From Streptomyces roseoviridis (GTDB taxonomy: Bacteria; Actinomycetota; Actinomycetes; Streptomycetales; Streptomycetaceae): DNA of 64,000 nt. The stretch is from contig NZ_BAAAWU010000001.1 of NCBI RefSeq assembly GCF_039535235.1, positions 5,270,001-5,334,000 of the forward strand, read 5' to 3'. A model generated the notes under the pieces. The model was not told the origin of the DNA, made no database searches, and saw only the letters and a program-made list of their open reading frames with translations. Of the stretch, positions 9,429 through 17,645 are shown piece by piece. The position numbers were made by a program, and so were the translations under genes. Every line of letters begins with the position of its first letter. Position 1 is the stretch's first letter.

Positions 9429-11065
9429 CGGCGACCGCCACCGACAGCCCGCCGCACCCCGGGGCGAAGCCCTCCTCCGTGCTGCGCAGCGGCGCGCTCA
9501 TGGCCGCCGGCTCGCTCGTCTCGCGCGCCACCGGCTTCGTGCGCTCCGCCGTCGTCGCCGCCGCCATCGGCACCGGGCTCGTCGCCGACGGCTACGCGCT
9601 CGGCAACTCCGTCCCCACCATCGTCTACATGCTGCTGCTCGGCGGCGCGCTCAACGCCGTCTTCGTGCCCGAACTGGTCAAGGCCGCCAAGGAACACGAG
9701 GACGGCGGCGCCGCGTACACCGACCGGCTGCTCACCGTCTGCGTGCTCGCCCTCACCGTCCTCACGGCCGCCGCCGTCCTCGCGGCCCCCGCCATCGTCG
9801 ACGCCTACGCCGACTACACCGGCGCCCAGCGCGAGATGACGGTCGCCTTCGCCCGTTCCTGCCTGCCGCAGATCTTCTTCCTCGGCCTGTTCACGCTGCT
9901 CGGGCAGGTCCTCAACGCGCGCGGCCGGTTCGGGGCGATGACCTGGACGCCGGTCCTCAACAACCTGGTCGTCATCGGCGTCTTCGGCCTGTTCCTCACG
10001 GTCGCCGTGTCCGACGGGGGCACCCTGACCCCCGGCGAGACCGCCCTCCTCGGCTGGGGCACCACCGCCGGCATCGCCGTCCAGGCCCTCGCCCTCCTCC
10101 CCTCGCTGCGGGCCGCCCGCTTCCGCTGGCGCCCGCGCCTGGACTGGCGCGGCAGCGGGCTCACCGCGCCGCTGAAGTCGGCCGGCTGGCTGGTCCTGCT
10201 CGTCCTCACCAACCAGGCCGCCTACTGGGTCACCACCAAGGTCGCCACCGCCGCCGGCCAGCGCGCCGAGGGCGCCGGACTCAGCGCGTACAACAACGCC
10301 TATCTGCTGTGGGCCGTCCCGCACGGCATCGTCACCGTCGCCCTCGTCACCGCCCTGATGCCCCGGATGAGCGGCGCCGCGGCCGAGCAGGACCTCGCGG
10401 CCGTCCGCAGGGACGTCGCCTACGCCCAGCGCACCAGCGCCGCCGCCATCGTCCCCGCCGCCTGCGCCCTGTTCGCGCTCGCCGTCCCGCTGATGGCCAC
10501 GGTCTTCCAGTACGGCCGGACCGACGCCTCCGCGGTCCGCTCCATGGCCTGGATCCTGATGGCCCTCGCGCCCGGTCTCGTCGCCCTCTCCGGCCAGTAC
10601 GTGTGCACCCGTGCCTTCTACGCGCTGCGCGACACCCGGACCCCGTTCCTCCTGAACCTGGTCATCGCCGGCCTCAACGCCCTGCTCGCCGTCTGCGCGT
10701 ACGGGCTCCTGCCGGCCCGCTGGGCCGTGACCGGCATGGCCGCGGGCTACTCGCTCGCCCTGTGGGCGGGCTGGGCCCTGACGGCGTACGTGCTCGGCCG
10801 CCGCCTGCGCGCGGGCGCGGCACCCCAGGGCCCCGGCGCCGGGGCGGCGCTCTTGCGGCTCCTGGTGGCCGCCGTCCCCGCCGCCGGTCTCGGGCTCCTC
10901 ACCGCCGACCTGACCCTGCCCGCCACCGGGCCCGTCCCCTCCGGCCTCGCCGGCGCGCTCGCGATCGTGGCCGTCTTCGCCCTGCTGGCCCGCCCGCTGC
11001 GGCTCACCGAGGTCCAGACCCTGCTCACCGGCGCCACCGGCCGGCTCGTACGGCGGCGCGGATGA
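9425..11065 (+). CDS. murJ: MurJ/MviN lipid II flippase
   Basis: The protein has 546 aa; the ATG overlaps the FemX stop (ATGA). The N-terminus carries the MviN signature (SLVSRATGFVRSAVVA and the later GALNAVFVPEL). About 14 hydrophobic segments are spread over the protein, and arginines lie along the central cavity helices (for example YGRTDASAVRS). Members flip lipid-linked peptidoglycan precursor across the cytoplasmic membrane. Compared with the main actinobacterial MviN fusion it lacks a long pseudokinase tail and is of plain MurJ size, so it may be a second, dedicated copy coupled to the upstream Fem transferase. Confidence 0.92.
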   Translation: MTATATDSPPHPGAKPSSVLRSGALMAAGSLVSRATGFVRSAVVAAAIGTGLVADGYALGNSVPTIVYMLLLGGALNAVFVPELVKAAKEHEDGGAAYTDRLLTVCVLALTVLTAAAVLAAPAIVDAYADYTGAQREMTVAFARSCLPQIFFLGLFTLLGQVLNARGRFGAMTWTPVLNNLVVIGVFGLFLTVAVSDGGTLTPGETALLGWGTTAGIAVQALALLPSLRAARFRWRPRLDWRGSGLTAPLKSAGWLVLLVLTNQAAYWVTTKVATAAGQRAEGAGLSAYNNAYLLWAVPHGIVTVALVTALMPRMSGAAAEQDLAAVRRDVAYAQRTSAAAIVPAACALFALAVPLMATVFQYGRTDASAVRSMAWILMALAPGLVALSGQYVCTRAFYALRDTRTPFLLNLVIAGLNALLAVCAYGLLPARWAVTGMAAGYSLALWAGWALTAYVLGRRLRAGAAPQGPGAGAALLRLLVAAVPAAGLGLLTADLTLPATGPVPSGLAGALAIVAVFALLARPLRLTEVQTLLTGATGRLVRRRG

Positions 11066-11129
11066 CCACCGGGACGCCTCCCGCGACCCGCCCCGCCGCC
11101 CGCCCTCTCGACCCTGGGATACTCCACAG

Positions 11130-11813
11130 ATGCCACGCGTGCTCCTGATCGAAGACGACCCCTCCGTCCGCGAGGGCGTCGAGCTCGGGCTCCGTCGCCG
11201 CGGACACGAGGTGCGGACCGCCGCCACCGGCGAGGCCGGGCTCGCCGTCCTCCGGGAGTTCCGGCCCGACCTGCTCCTGCTCGACCTGATGCTGCCCGGC
11301 ATGAACGGCGTCCAGGTCTGCCGCCGGGTCCGCGACACCAGCCAGCTGCCGATCATCATGCTCACCGCCCGCGGCGACGACTTCGACGTCGTCGTCGGCC
11401 TGGAGGCCGGCGCCGACGACTACATCGTCAAGCCCGCCCGCACCGAGGTCATCGAGGCCCGCATCCGCGCCGTCCTGCGCCGCATCGAGGACCCGGGCGG
11501 CACCCGGCCCGCCGTCGAGTTCCACGGCGAACTCGCCGTCGACCGGGCCGGACTCACCGTCGCCAAGAACGGCGAACGGATCGCCCTCGCCCCCTCCGAA
11601 CTCAAACTGCTGCTCCACCTCAGCGCCGCACCCGAACAGGTCTTCAGCCGCCAGCAGCTCCTCGAGCACGTCTGGGAACACAGCTTCCACGGCGACGCCC
11701 GCCTCGTCGACGCCTGCGTCCGCCGCCTCCGCAACAAGATCGAGGACACCCCCGGCGACCCCCGCTACATCCAGACCCTGCGCGGCTTCGGCTACCGCTT
11801 CGGCCCGCTGTGA
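11130..11813 (+). CDS. OmpR/PhoB-family response regulator
   Basis: The protein has 227 aa. The receiver domain shows the acidic pair EDD (residues 8-10), the phosphoacceptor Asp in LLLDLMLPGMNG, the Thr in LTARGD and the Lys in IVKPA. The C-terminal winged helix ends with a normal TLRGFGYRF. It resembles the AfsQ1/CseB group of Streptomyces regulators. The stop overlaps the kinase start (GTGA), so the pair is translationally coupled. No separate promoter is obvious; the 64-bp gap after murJ could allow read-through from the wall genes. The targets are unknown. Confidence 0.93.
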   Translation: MPRVLLIEDDPSVREGVELGLRRRGHEVRTAATGEAGLAVLREFRPDLLLLDLMLPGMNGVQVCRRVRDTSQLPIIMLTARGDDFDVVVGLEAGADDYIVKPARTEVIEARIRAVLRRIEDPGGTRPAVEFHGELAVDRAGLTVAKNGERIALAPSELKLLLHLSAAPEQVFSRQQLLEHVWEHSFHGDARLVDACVRRLRNKIEDTPGDPRYIQTLRGFGYRFGPL

Positions 11814-13285
11814 GAGCCCACGTGCCCGGCGACGACCGGCCCGCGAGACGGCGCCGCCTGCCCCGCCCCTTCGGCCTGCGCACCCGCCTCGTGCTCGCCT
11901 TCCTCCTCGTCGCCGCCGTCGGCTGCGGCACCACCGCCGCCCTCACCTACCGCGCCGCCCGCAACGCGATCCTCGAACAGACCCAGGACACCGCCGTCAC
12001 CGCCTTCCGCCAGCAGGTCGAGACCCTGAACGTGCAGCTCCCGGTCGACCACGACGGACTCCAGAACGAGCTGCGGCGCATCGCCCGCCAGGGCAAACCC
12101 CGCCCCTGGCGGGTCTACGCCGAGTACGGCGACGTCCGCGTGTCCTCCACCGACCGGCCGGCATCGACCGTCCTCACCCCCGAACTGCGCCGCCGGGCCA
12201 CCGCGCCCGGCGCCACCCACGGCAGCTTCCAGCGGGTCGTCAGGAACGGCACCCCGTACCTCACCGTCGCCGTCCCCGCCGTCTTCGGCAACTTCCGCGG
12301 CCTGCCCGAGGACCACCCCACCGGACTCGTCCTCTACGCGGTCATGGACCTCGGCGAGGAGGAGGCCGACATCGAGGCCATGGTCCTCGCCGCCCGCGAC
12401 GGCGCCCTGCCCGCGCTGCTCGTCGCCCTCGTCCCGGCCCTGCTCGCCGCCCGGGGCGTGCTGCGCCCCGTCCGCGAACTGCGGCGCGCCGCCCACAGCA
12501 TGGGCCGGGGCCGCCTCGACACCCGCATCCACGCCAAGGGCAGCGACGAACTCGCCGACCTCGCCCGCACCTTCAACGAGTCCGCCGCCGCGCTGGAACG
12601 ATCCGTCACCGAGCTCCGCCGAGCCGAGGCCCGCGCCCGCCGCTTCGCCTCCGACGTGTCCCACGAACTGCGCACCCCGCTCGCGGGCATGCTCGCCGTC
12701 ACCGAGGTCCTCGACGAGGACGCCGGCACGCTCGACTCCGACACCGCCCGCGCGGTACGGCTCATCAGCGCCGAGACCGGCAAGCTGGCCGTCCTCGTCG
12801 AGGACCTGATGGAGATCTCCCGCTTCGACGCCCGCGCCGCCGAGCTCCACACGGACGAGGTGGACGCGGCCGAGATGGTCCGCAAGACGCTCATCAACCG
12901 CCACTGGACCGACCCCGAGCGGATCGCCACCGAGCTCGCCGACGGCATCCGCGCCCGGCTCGACCCGCGCCGCTTCGACGTGGTCGTCGCCAACCTCGTC
13001 GGCAACGCGCTGCGGCACGGCGGCCCGCCCGTGACCGTCCGGGTGTACGAGGAGGGGGGCCGGCTCGTCACCGAGGTCGCCGACCGGGGCCCGGGCATCC
13101 CGGACGACGTGCTGCCGCACGTCTTCGACCGCTTCTACAAGGGCGACCCGGCCCGTACCCGCTCGGCGGGCAGCGGCCTGGGCCTCGCCATCACGCAGGA
13201 GAACGTCCACCTCCACGGCGGCACCGTCGTCGCCGCCAACCGCCCCGACGGCGGCGCGGTCTTCACGGTCAGGATCCCGCTGTGA
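11810..13285 (+). CDS. Sensor histidine kinase (HAMP, HisKA, HATPase_c)
   Basis: The protein has 491 aa from a GTG overlapping the regulator stop. An N-terminal TM helix (about residues 25-45) is followed by an extracytoplasmic sensor of ~130 residues, a second TM near residue 200, a HAMP linker, then the H-box (SDVSHELRTPLAG, phosphorylated His). The ATPase motifs are N (VGNALRHG), G1 (DRGPGIP) and G2 (GSGLGLA). It should phosphorylate the adjacent OmpR-type regulator. A lipoprotein gene overlaps its stop, which recalls Streptomyces cell-envelope stress systems where a lipoprotein tunes the kinase. That comparison is inference. Confidence 0.94.
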   Translation: MRAHVPGDDRPARRRRLPRPFGLRTRLVLAFLLVAAVGCGTTAALTYRAARNAILEQTQDTAVTAFRQQVETLNVQLPVDHDGLQNELRRIARQGKPRPWRVYAEYGDVRVSSTDRPASTVLTPELRRRATAPGATHGSFQRVVRNGTPYLTVAVPAVFGNFRGLPEDHPTGLVLYAVMDLGEEEADIEAMVLAARDGALPALLVALVPALLAARGVLRPVRELRRAAHSMGRGRLDTRIHAKGSDELADLARTFNESAAALERSVTELRRAEARARRFASDVSHELRTPLAGMLAVTEVLDEDAGTLDSDTARAVRLISAETGKLAVLVEDLMEISRFDARAAELHTDEVDAAEMVRKTLINRHWTDPERIATELADGIRARLDPRRFDVVVANLVGNALRHGGPPVTVRVYEEGGRLVTEVADRGPGIPDDVLPHVFDRFYKGDPARTRSAGSGLGLAITQENVHLHGGTVVAANRPDGGAVFTVRIPL

Positions 13286-13401
13286 GCCGGGCGGGGGACC
13301 GTGCGGTGGGCCGGGCCGCAGACCGTGCGGCGGGCCGGGCGGGGGACCGTGCGGCGGGCCGGGCGGGGGACCGTGCGGTGAGCCGGGCCGCAGACCGTGC
13401 G
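13282..13401 (+). repeat. Five tandem copies of a 24-bp repeat at a start codon
   Basis: Units of 24 bp begin at 13282, 13306, 13330, 13354 and 13378, with consensus close to GYGRGCCGGGCGGGGGACCG followed by TGCG. Each adds eight residues of the type (V/A)-(S/G)-R-A-x-D-R-A. Units 1 and 5 both start GTGAGC, so the duplicated unit includes the start codon itself. Confidence 0.9.
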
Positions 13402-14061
13402 GCGGGTCCGGCCGGCGGGCCGGGGGCGAGCCGCCCTGCCGCGGGCCGGGCCGCGAGCCGTCGAGGGGCACCCGCCGGGAGGCGGTCCCTGCGGCGTGCC
13501 GCGGCCGCCCTGCTGTGCCTGCTGCCCCTGGCCGCCTGCGGCATCCAGGGGAGCGACGTCGTGGAGGCCGGCGGCCCCGCCCCGGTCACCGTGCACCCGA
13601 CCGGCGAACCGCGGATGCTGCTGTTCTTCGCCGACCGCGACGGCCGGCTGATGCCCGTCGCCCGCGACATCGGCTTCCATTCCGGGATCGGCCCCGACAC
13701 CGAAGTGACGGACGGCCGGATCGAGCCGACCCACCCCGACACGGAGGTGGGCTACCGCGCTCCCGTCGACACGGTGCTCAGCACCCTGCTCGAAGGCCCG
13801 GAGGAGAACGAGCGCGCCGCCGGCCTCACGACCCGGCTCGCCCCGCACGGCGCGTACGAGGCGCACGCGCTGACCGTCCCGCGCGCCGACGGCACCACGC
13901 TCCAGGTCCGGGTCCGCACCCGGGTGAAGGACCTCGACCCCGTGGCCCTGCGCCAGCTGGTGTGCACCGCCGCGTACGCCCAGGACCCCACGGGCGCGAT
14001 CCCCGTCGCCGTCCGCGGCATCGACGGGGAGGTGGCCGCCGCGCGCTGCCTCATGAACTAG
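13282..14061 (+). CDS. Putative lipoprotein coupled to the two-component system
   Basis: The protein has 259 aa if read from the GTG that overlaps the kinase stop. A hydrophobic stretch ends in the lipobox LAAC (Cys at ~residue 86), so export and lipidation are likely. The mature part has a GerMN-like look: a conserved VDTVLSTLLEGP block and a C-terminal QLVCTAAY segment. The signal peptide is preceded by an abnormally long Arg/Ala/Asp tail built by five copies of a 24-bp repeat. An in-frame GTG at 13378, the first codon of the last repeat, would give a more normal leader. The function is not known; proximity suggests a sensor accessory. Confidence 0.75.
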   Translation: MSRAGDRAVGRAADRAAGRAGDRAAGRAGDRAVSRAADRAAGPAGGPGASRPAAGRAASRRGAPAGRRSLRRAAAALLCLLPLAACGIQGSDVVEAGGPAPVTVHPTGEPRMLLFFADRDGRLMPVARDIGFHSGIGPDTEVTDGRIEPTHPDTEVGYRAPVDTVLSTLLEGPEENERAAGLTTRLAPHGAYEAHALTVPRADGTTLQVRVRTRVKDLDPVALRQLVCTAAYAQDPTGAIPVAVRGIDGEVAAARCLMN

Positions 14062-14098
14062 TTCCGGATCGTGCCGGCCCCGCGGCACCGGCCCGCTC

Positions 14099-14926
14099 TC
14101 AGGCGCGCAGGTCGGCCAGCACCGCGTCCGTGAACGGCGGCCACGCCTCGATCGCCCAGGGCCCGAAGGGCCGGTCCGTCAGGGCCACGCACGCGGCGCC
14201 CGCGTCCGGGTCGATCCACAGGAAGGTGCCCGCCTGGCCGAAGTGGCCGAACGTACGCGGCGAGGACGTGGCGCCGGTCCAGTGCGGCGACTTCCCGTCG
14301 CGGATCTCGAAGCCCAGACCCCAGTCGTTCGGCCTCTGGTGCCCGTAACCGGGCAGGATGCCCGTCAGACCCGGGTAGGTGACCGTCATCGCGTCCAGCA
14401 CCGTGCGCGCGTCCAGCAGACGCGGCGCCTGCACCTCGGCGGCGAAGCGCACCAGATCGTCGACGGTCGACACGCCGTCCTTCGCGGGCGAACCCTCCAG
14501 GGTCGTGTCGGCCATGCCGAGCGGCTCCAGGACGGCCTGGTGCAGATACTCCGCGAACGGGATGTCGGTCGCCTTGGCGACGTGGTCGCCGAGCGCCTCG
14601 AAGCCGGTGTTGGAGTAGATCCGCCGGGTGCCGGGCTCCGCCGTCACCCGGTTCTCGTCGAAGGCCAGCCCCGAGGTGTGGGCCAGCAGGTGCCGCACCG
14701 TCGCGCCCTGCGGCCCGGCCGGCTCGTCCAGGTCGATCGCCCCCTCCTCGTACGCGACCAGGACCGCGTACGCCACCAGCGGCTTGGTGACGGAGGCCAG
14801 CGGGAACCGCCGCCCGGTGGGGCCGTGGCTCCCGGCCAGGGTGCCGTCCGCGCGGACCACGGCGGCGGCCGCGGTGGGGACGGGCCAGTTCTCGATCGAC
14901 GCCAGGCTGGGCAAGCTGCTTCGCAT
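14099..14926 (-). CDS. Serine hydrolase, beta-lactamase class C/esterase family
   Basis: The protein has 275 aa from the ATG at 14926; longer upstream reading would run through the divergent merR gene. The serine nucleophile motif SVTK (S-x-x-K) sits in FPLASVTKPLVAY, the Tyr motif is YSN, and the third motif near the C-terminus is HFGQAG (HxG). There is no signal peptide, so the enzyme is probably cytoplasmic. The family covers EstB-type esterases and D-aminopeptidase-like hydrolases; true beta-lactam resistance is not implied. It is divergent from merR with only 52 bp between start codons, so both promoters overlap. Confidence 0.87.
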   Translation of the reverse strand: MRSSLPSLASIENWPVPTAAAAVVRADGTLAGSHGPTGRRFPLASVTKPLVAYAVLVAYEEGAIDLDEPAGPQGATVRHLLAHTSGLAFDENRVTAEPGTRRIYSNTGFEALGDHVAKATDIPFAEYLHQAVLEPLGMADTTLEGSPAKDGVSTVDDLVRFAAEVQAPRLLDARTVLDAMTVTYPGLTGILPGYGHQRPNDWGLGFEIRDGKSPHWTGATSSPRTFGHFGQAGTFLWIDPDAGAACVALTDRPFGPWAIEAWPPFTDAVLADLRA

Positions 14927-14940
14927 GCTGCCGAGCCTAC

Positions 14941-14971
14941 TTGCTTGGAGTGCACTCGAACCTTTTAGCGT
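14941..14971 (+). promoter_or_regulatory. MerR-type promoter and operator of merR-AKR operon
   Basis: The -35 TTGCTT (14941-14946) and -10 TAGCGT (14966-14971) are 19 bp apart, the elongated spacer typical of MerR-activated promoters. The spacer holds the palindrome GAGTGCACTC (14948-14957), extended by TT/AA on both sides with one mismatch. The ATG at 14979 lies where transcription should begin, so the mRNA is probably leaderless. Confidence 0.75.
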
Positions 14972-14978
14972 GGTGGCC

Positions 14979-15392
14979 ATGAGCGTGATCGAGAGCACGA
15001 ACGAGGCGGGTGTGTCCCGGGAACGGTTCACGATCAGCGAGGTCGCGGCCCTGACCGGACTGTCCGCGCACACCCTGCGCTGGTACGAGCGGATCGGACT
15101 CATGCCGCACGTGGACCGCTCGCACACCGGCCAGCGCCGCTTCACCCGGCGCGACCTGGACTGGCTCGCCTTCGTCGGCAAGCTGCGGCTCACCGGCATG
15201 TCGGTGGCGGACATGGTCCGGTACGCGGAACTCGTCCGGGCCGGCGACCACACCCACGACGAGCGGCGGCAGCTCCTGAAGACCACCCGGCGCGAGGTCG
15301 TGGCCCGGATCTCCGAGCTGCAGGACACGCTCGCCGTGCTCGACGTCAAGATCGGCCACTACAGCACCGTATGCGGAGACACCACCACATGA
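14979..15392 (+). CDS. MerR-family transcriptional regulator
   Basis: The protein has 137 aa. The winged helix-turn-helix lies at residues ~15-85 (ISEVAALTGLSAHTLRWYERIGLM, then GQRRFTRRDLDWL). A dimerisation helix of ~40 residues and a short tail follow. The single Cys near the C-terminus gives no obvious metal site, so it resembles the small-molecule or aldehyde-responsive MerR group. The ATG at 14979 sits at the predicted transcription start. Its stop overlaps the aldo/keto reductase start by ATGA, and the operator lies in its own promoter, so it probably autoregulates and controls the reductase. Confidence 0.92.
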   Translation: MSVIESTNEAGVSRERFTISEVAALTGLSAHTLRWYERIGLMPHVDRSHTGQRRFTRRDLDWLAFVGKLRLTGMSVADMVRYAELVRAGDHTHDERRQLLKTTRREVVARISELQDTLAVLDVKIGHYSTVCGDTTT

Positions 15393-16429
15393 ACACCAGC
15401 ACCACGCCCGGCGGCGGCAGGATCGACACCGTACGCCTCGGCGGCCCCGACGGGCCCGAGACCGGCGTCCAGGGCTTCGGCGCCATGGGCATCAGCGAGT
15501 TCTACGGGGACACCGACGAGGCCGCCGCCCGCGACACCCTCGAAGCGGCCCTGGAGGCCGGCGTCACCCTCATCGACACCGCCGACGTCTACGGGGAGGG
15601 CGCCAACGAGGAGTTCCTCGCCCCGTTCGTCGCCGCACACCGCGACGAGATCGTCCTCGCCACCAAGTTCGGCATCGAGAGGCGCGCCGACGACCCCGTC
15701 TACCGGGGCGTCAACAACGACCCGGCCTACATCCGGCGGTCCGTCGAGGGCAGCCTGCGCCGGCTCGGCGTCGAGACCGTCGACCTCTACTACATGCACC
15801 GCCGGGACCCGGCCGTGCCGTTCGAGGAGTCCGTGGGCGCCATGGCGGAGCTGGTGAAGGAGGGCAAGGTCCGGCAGCTCGGCCTCAGCGAGGTGACCGG
15901 CCCCGAGCTGCGCGCCGCGCACGCCGTGCACCCCATCGCCGCCCTCCAGTCCGAGTGGTCCCTCTTCTCCCGCGACGTGGAGCACAGCGCGGTCGGCGCG
16001 GCGGCCGAGCTCGGCGTGACCTTCGTGCCGTACTCGCCGCTCGGCCGGGGATTCCTCACCGGCGCCTTCGCCGACGCCGCCAAGGACCTGCCGGGCGACG
16101 ACTTCCGCCGCCGCCAGCCGCGCTTCACCGGCGAGAACGCCGAGCGGAACGCGGCCCTGCTCGCCCCCCTGCGCGACGTGGCGGCGGAGCACGGGGCGAC
16201 CCCGGCGCAGATCGCCCTGGCCTGGGTCCAGCAGCGCGCCGCCGTGCACGGCCTCACGGTCGTGCCCATCCCCGGCACCCGCAAGCGGTCCCGCCTGGAG
16301 GAGAACGCGGCGGCCACCCGGATCACGCTGACCGACGCCCAGCTCGCCGCCCTGGAGCCGATCGCCGCCCAGGTGGCGGGCGACCGCTACCCGGACATGA
16401 CGTTCACGTCGGCGGCGCGGGAAGGCTAG
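15389..16429 (+). CDS. Aldo/keto reductase
   Basis: The protein has 346 aa, translationally coupled to merR. It is a TIM-barrel NADPH-dependent oxidoreductase. Visible are the catalytic tetrad regions: Asp and Tyr in LIDTADVYGEGANEE, Lys in LATKFG, and His in YYMHRRD. The cofactor-binding end is near VVPIPGTRKRSRLEENAAA. It belongs to the YajO/AKR13-like group that reduces aldehydes and other carbonyl compounds. Pairing with a MerR activator suggests induction by a reactive electrophile; the substrate cannot be read from the sequence. Confidence 0.94.
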   Translation: MNTSTTPGGGRIDTVRLGGPDGPETGVQGFGAMGISEFYGDTDEAAARDTLEAALEAGVTLIDTADVYGEGANEEFLAPFVAAHRDEIVLATKFGIERRADDPVYRGVNNDPAYIRRSVEGSLRRLGVETVDLYYMHRRDPAVPFEESVGAMAELVKEGKVRQLGLSEVTGPELRAAHAVHPIAALQSEWSLFSRDVEHSAVGAAAELGVTFVPYSPLGRGFLTGAFADAAKDLPGDDFRRRQPRFTGENAERNAALLAPLRDVAAEHGATPAQIALAWVQQRAAVHGLTVVPIPGTRKRSRLEENAAATRITLTDAQLAALEPIAAQVAGDRYPDMTFTSAAREG

Positions 16430-16442
16430 GGCGCCCCGGCCC

Positions 16443-17645
16443 TCACGCCAGGCCCAGGGCGAAGACCGCGAACCCCGCCGCCAGGACGCCCGCCGCCGCC
16501 CGGCGGGCCGTGCCGGCGCGGGTCCACGGCGACTCGAAGCCCCGCGCGTACCGGCCGATCAGGACGAGCAGCCCCGCGAACACCGGCATCCAGGCGAGCC
16601 GGGCCAGGATCCAGCCGGCCGAGTCCGGCGCGCCCACCAGGCCGGGGACCTCACCCGCGTACGAGGCGGGGATCGCGGCGGCCACCATCGCCGTCTGGTG
16701 CCAGCACAGCACCGTCATCGCCGACAGGTTGACCACGACCACCGGCGCCCACAGCGCGGGCCGGGCGAGCAACCGCCTGAGCCGCTCGCGCAGCAGGACC
16801 GCCGCGCCGCTCTGCGCGGCGGCGAGGGCCAGGACCAGCAGCGAAGGCGGGTGCGAGTTGGTGCGCGCCTCGCCGGGGACGCCCACCATCGAGGTCGGGT
16901 AGCCGCACCACAGCAGCAGGGCGGCGAACAGCGCCGCGCCGCCCAGGAGCAGCCCCCAGGCGTGGCGGCGGGTGACCCGGCGCTCGGCCCAGGAGGCACC
17001 GAGCTGGTAGGCGAACAGCCAGCCGGGCAGGACGTTCAGGACGCTCAGCCAGGAGGGCACGGTCTCCGCGTACGGCCCGTAGCGCAACAGGTCGACGGCG
17101 GCGACCGAGCCGAGCAGCGGGGCCGCCGCCCAGACGCCGAGCCGGCGGGCGGCGCGCACGCAGTACGGGGTGAGCGCGGTGACCACGGTGTAGACGCCGA
17201 CGAACCACAGCGGCTGGATCACCAGCGTCGACGCCGTGCGCAGGGTGGCCTCGGGCACCCCGAACCCGTGGTGCAGCAGCGGCAGCAGCACCGCCCACAC
17301 GGCGGTGACGCCGAGCACGGGCCGCCCGAGCCGGGCGAGGCGCCCCTTGAGCCAGGCACTCGTGGGGCCCTCGTGGCGCCGGTACGACAGCACGGAGGCG
17401 TAGCCGCCGACCAGGAAGAAGATGCCCAGCATCTGGAGGATCCAGCTGACGGGCGCGAGGCCGCCGAAGGCGGACAGCGGGCTGGCGTTGTGGAGCGCGC
17501 CGTCGGGGGAGAGCGTGAACCCGCCGAGCAGCCAGTGCCCGGTGGGCACGGCCAGCAGGGCCAGGGCGCGCAGCCCGTCGATCGCGCGGTCGCGGTGGGC
17601 GGGGGTGGCCGACTCGATCCTCTCGACGACGCGGTGCGTCCTCAT
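16443..17645 (-). CDS. Membrane acyltransferase, acyltransferase-3 family
   Basis: The protein has 400 aa from the ATG at 17645, which overlaps the stop of the upstream hydrolase gene by ATGA. About ten transmembrane helices are visible. The N-terminal signature RDRAIDGLRALALLAVPTGHW resembles the family R-x-x-x-x-DGLRA and nearby His motif. Members transfer acyl groups onto exported sugars, lipids or antibiotics at the membrane. Coupling to the secreted DUF1023 hydrolase suggests the two act on the same surface compound, but neither substrate is known. Confidence 0.85.
   Translation of the reverse strand: MRTHRVVERIESATPAHRDRAIDGLRALALLAVPTGHWLLGGFTLSPDGALHNASPLSAFGGLAPVSWILQMLGIFFLVGGYASVLSYRRHEGPTSAWLKGRLARLGRPVLGVTAVWAVLLPLLHHGFGVPEATLRTASTLVIQPLWFVGVYTVVTALTPYCVRAARRLGVWAAAPLLGSVAAVDLLRYGPYAETVPSWLSVLNVLPGWLFAYQLGASWAERRVTRRHAWGLLLGGAALFAALLLWCGYPTSMVGVPGEARTNSHPPSLLVLALAAAQSGAAVLLRERLRRLLARPALWAPVVVVNLSAMTVLCWHQTAMVAAAIPASYAGEVPGLVGAPDSAGWILARLAWMPVFAGLLVLIGRYARGFESPWTRAGTARRAAAGVLAAGFAVFALGLA

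Noticed and set aside
11062..11148. Short ATG frame overlapping the murJ stop (ATGA)
   Set aside because: It encodes 28 residues without conservation and overlaps the response-regulator start; likely chance.
9245..11365. Minus-strand ORF of about 700 codons opposite murJ
   Set aside because: Composition is antisense-like (Gly/Glu/Gln/Arg-rich) and the plus strand encodes a clear MurJ.
13282..13401. Regular 24-bp repeats considered as a CRISPR-like array
   Set aside because: Units are directly adjacent with no unique spacers, and there are no cas genes anywhere in the window.
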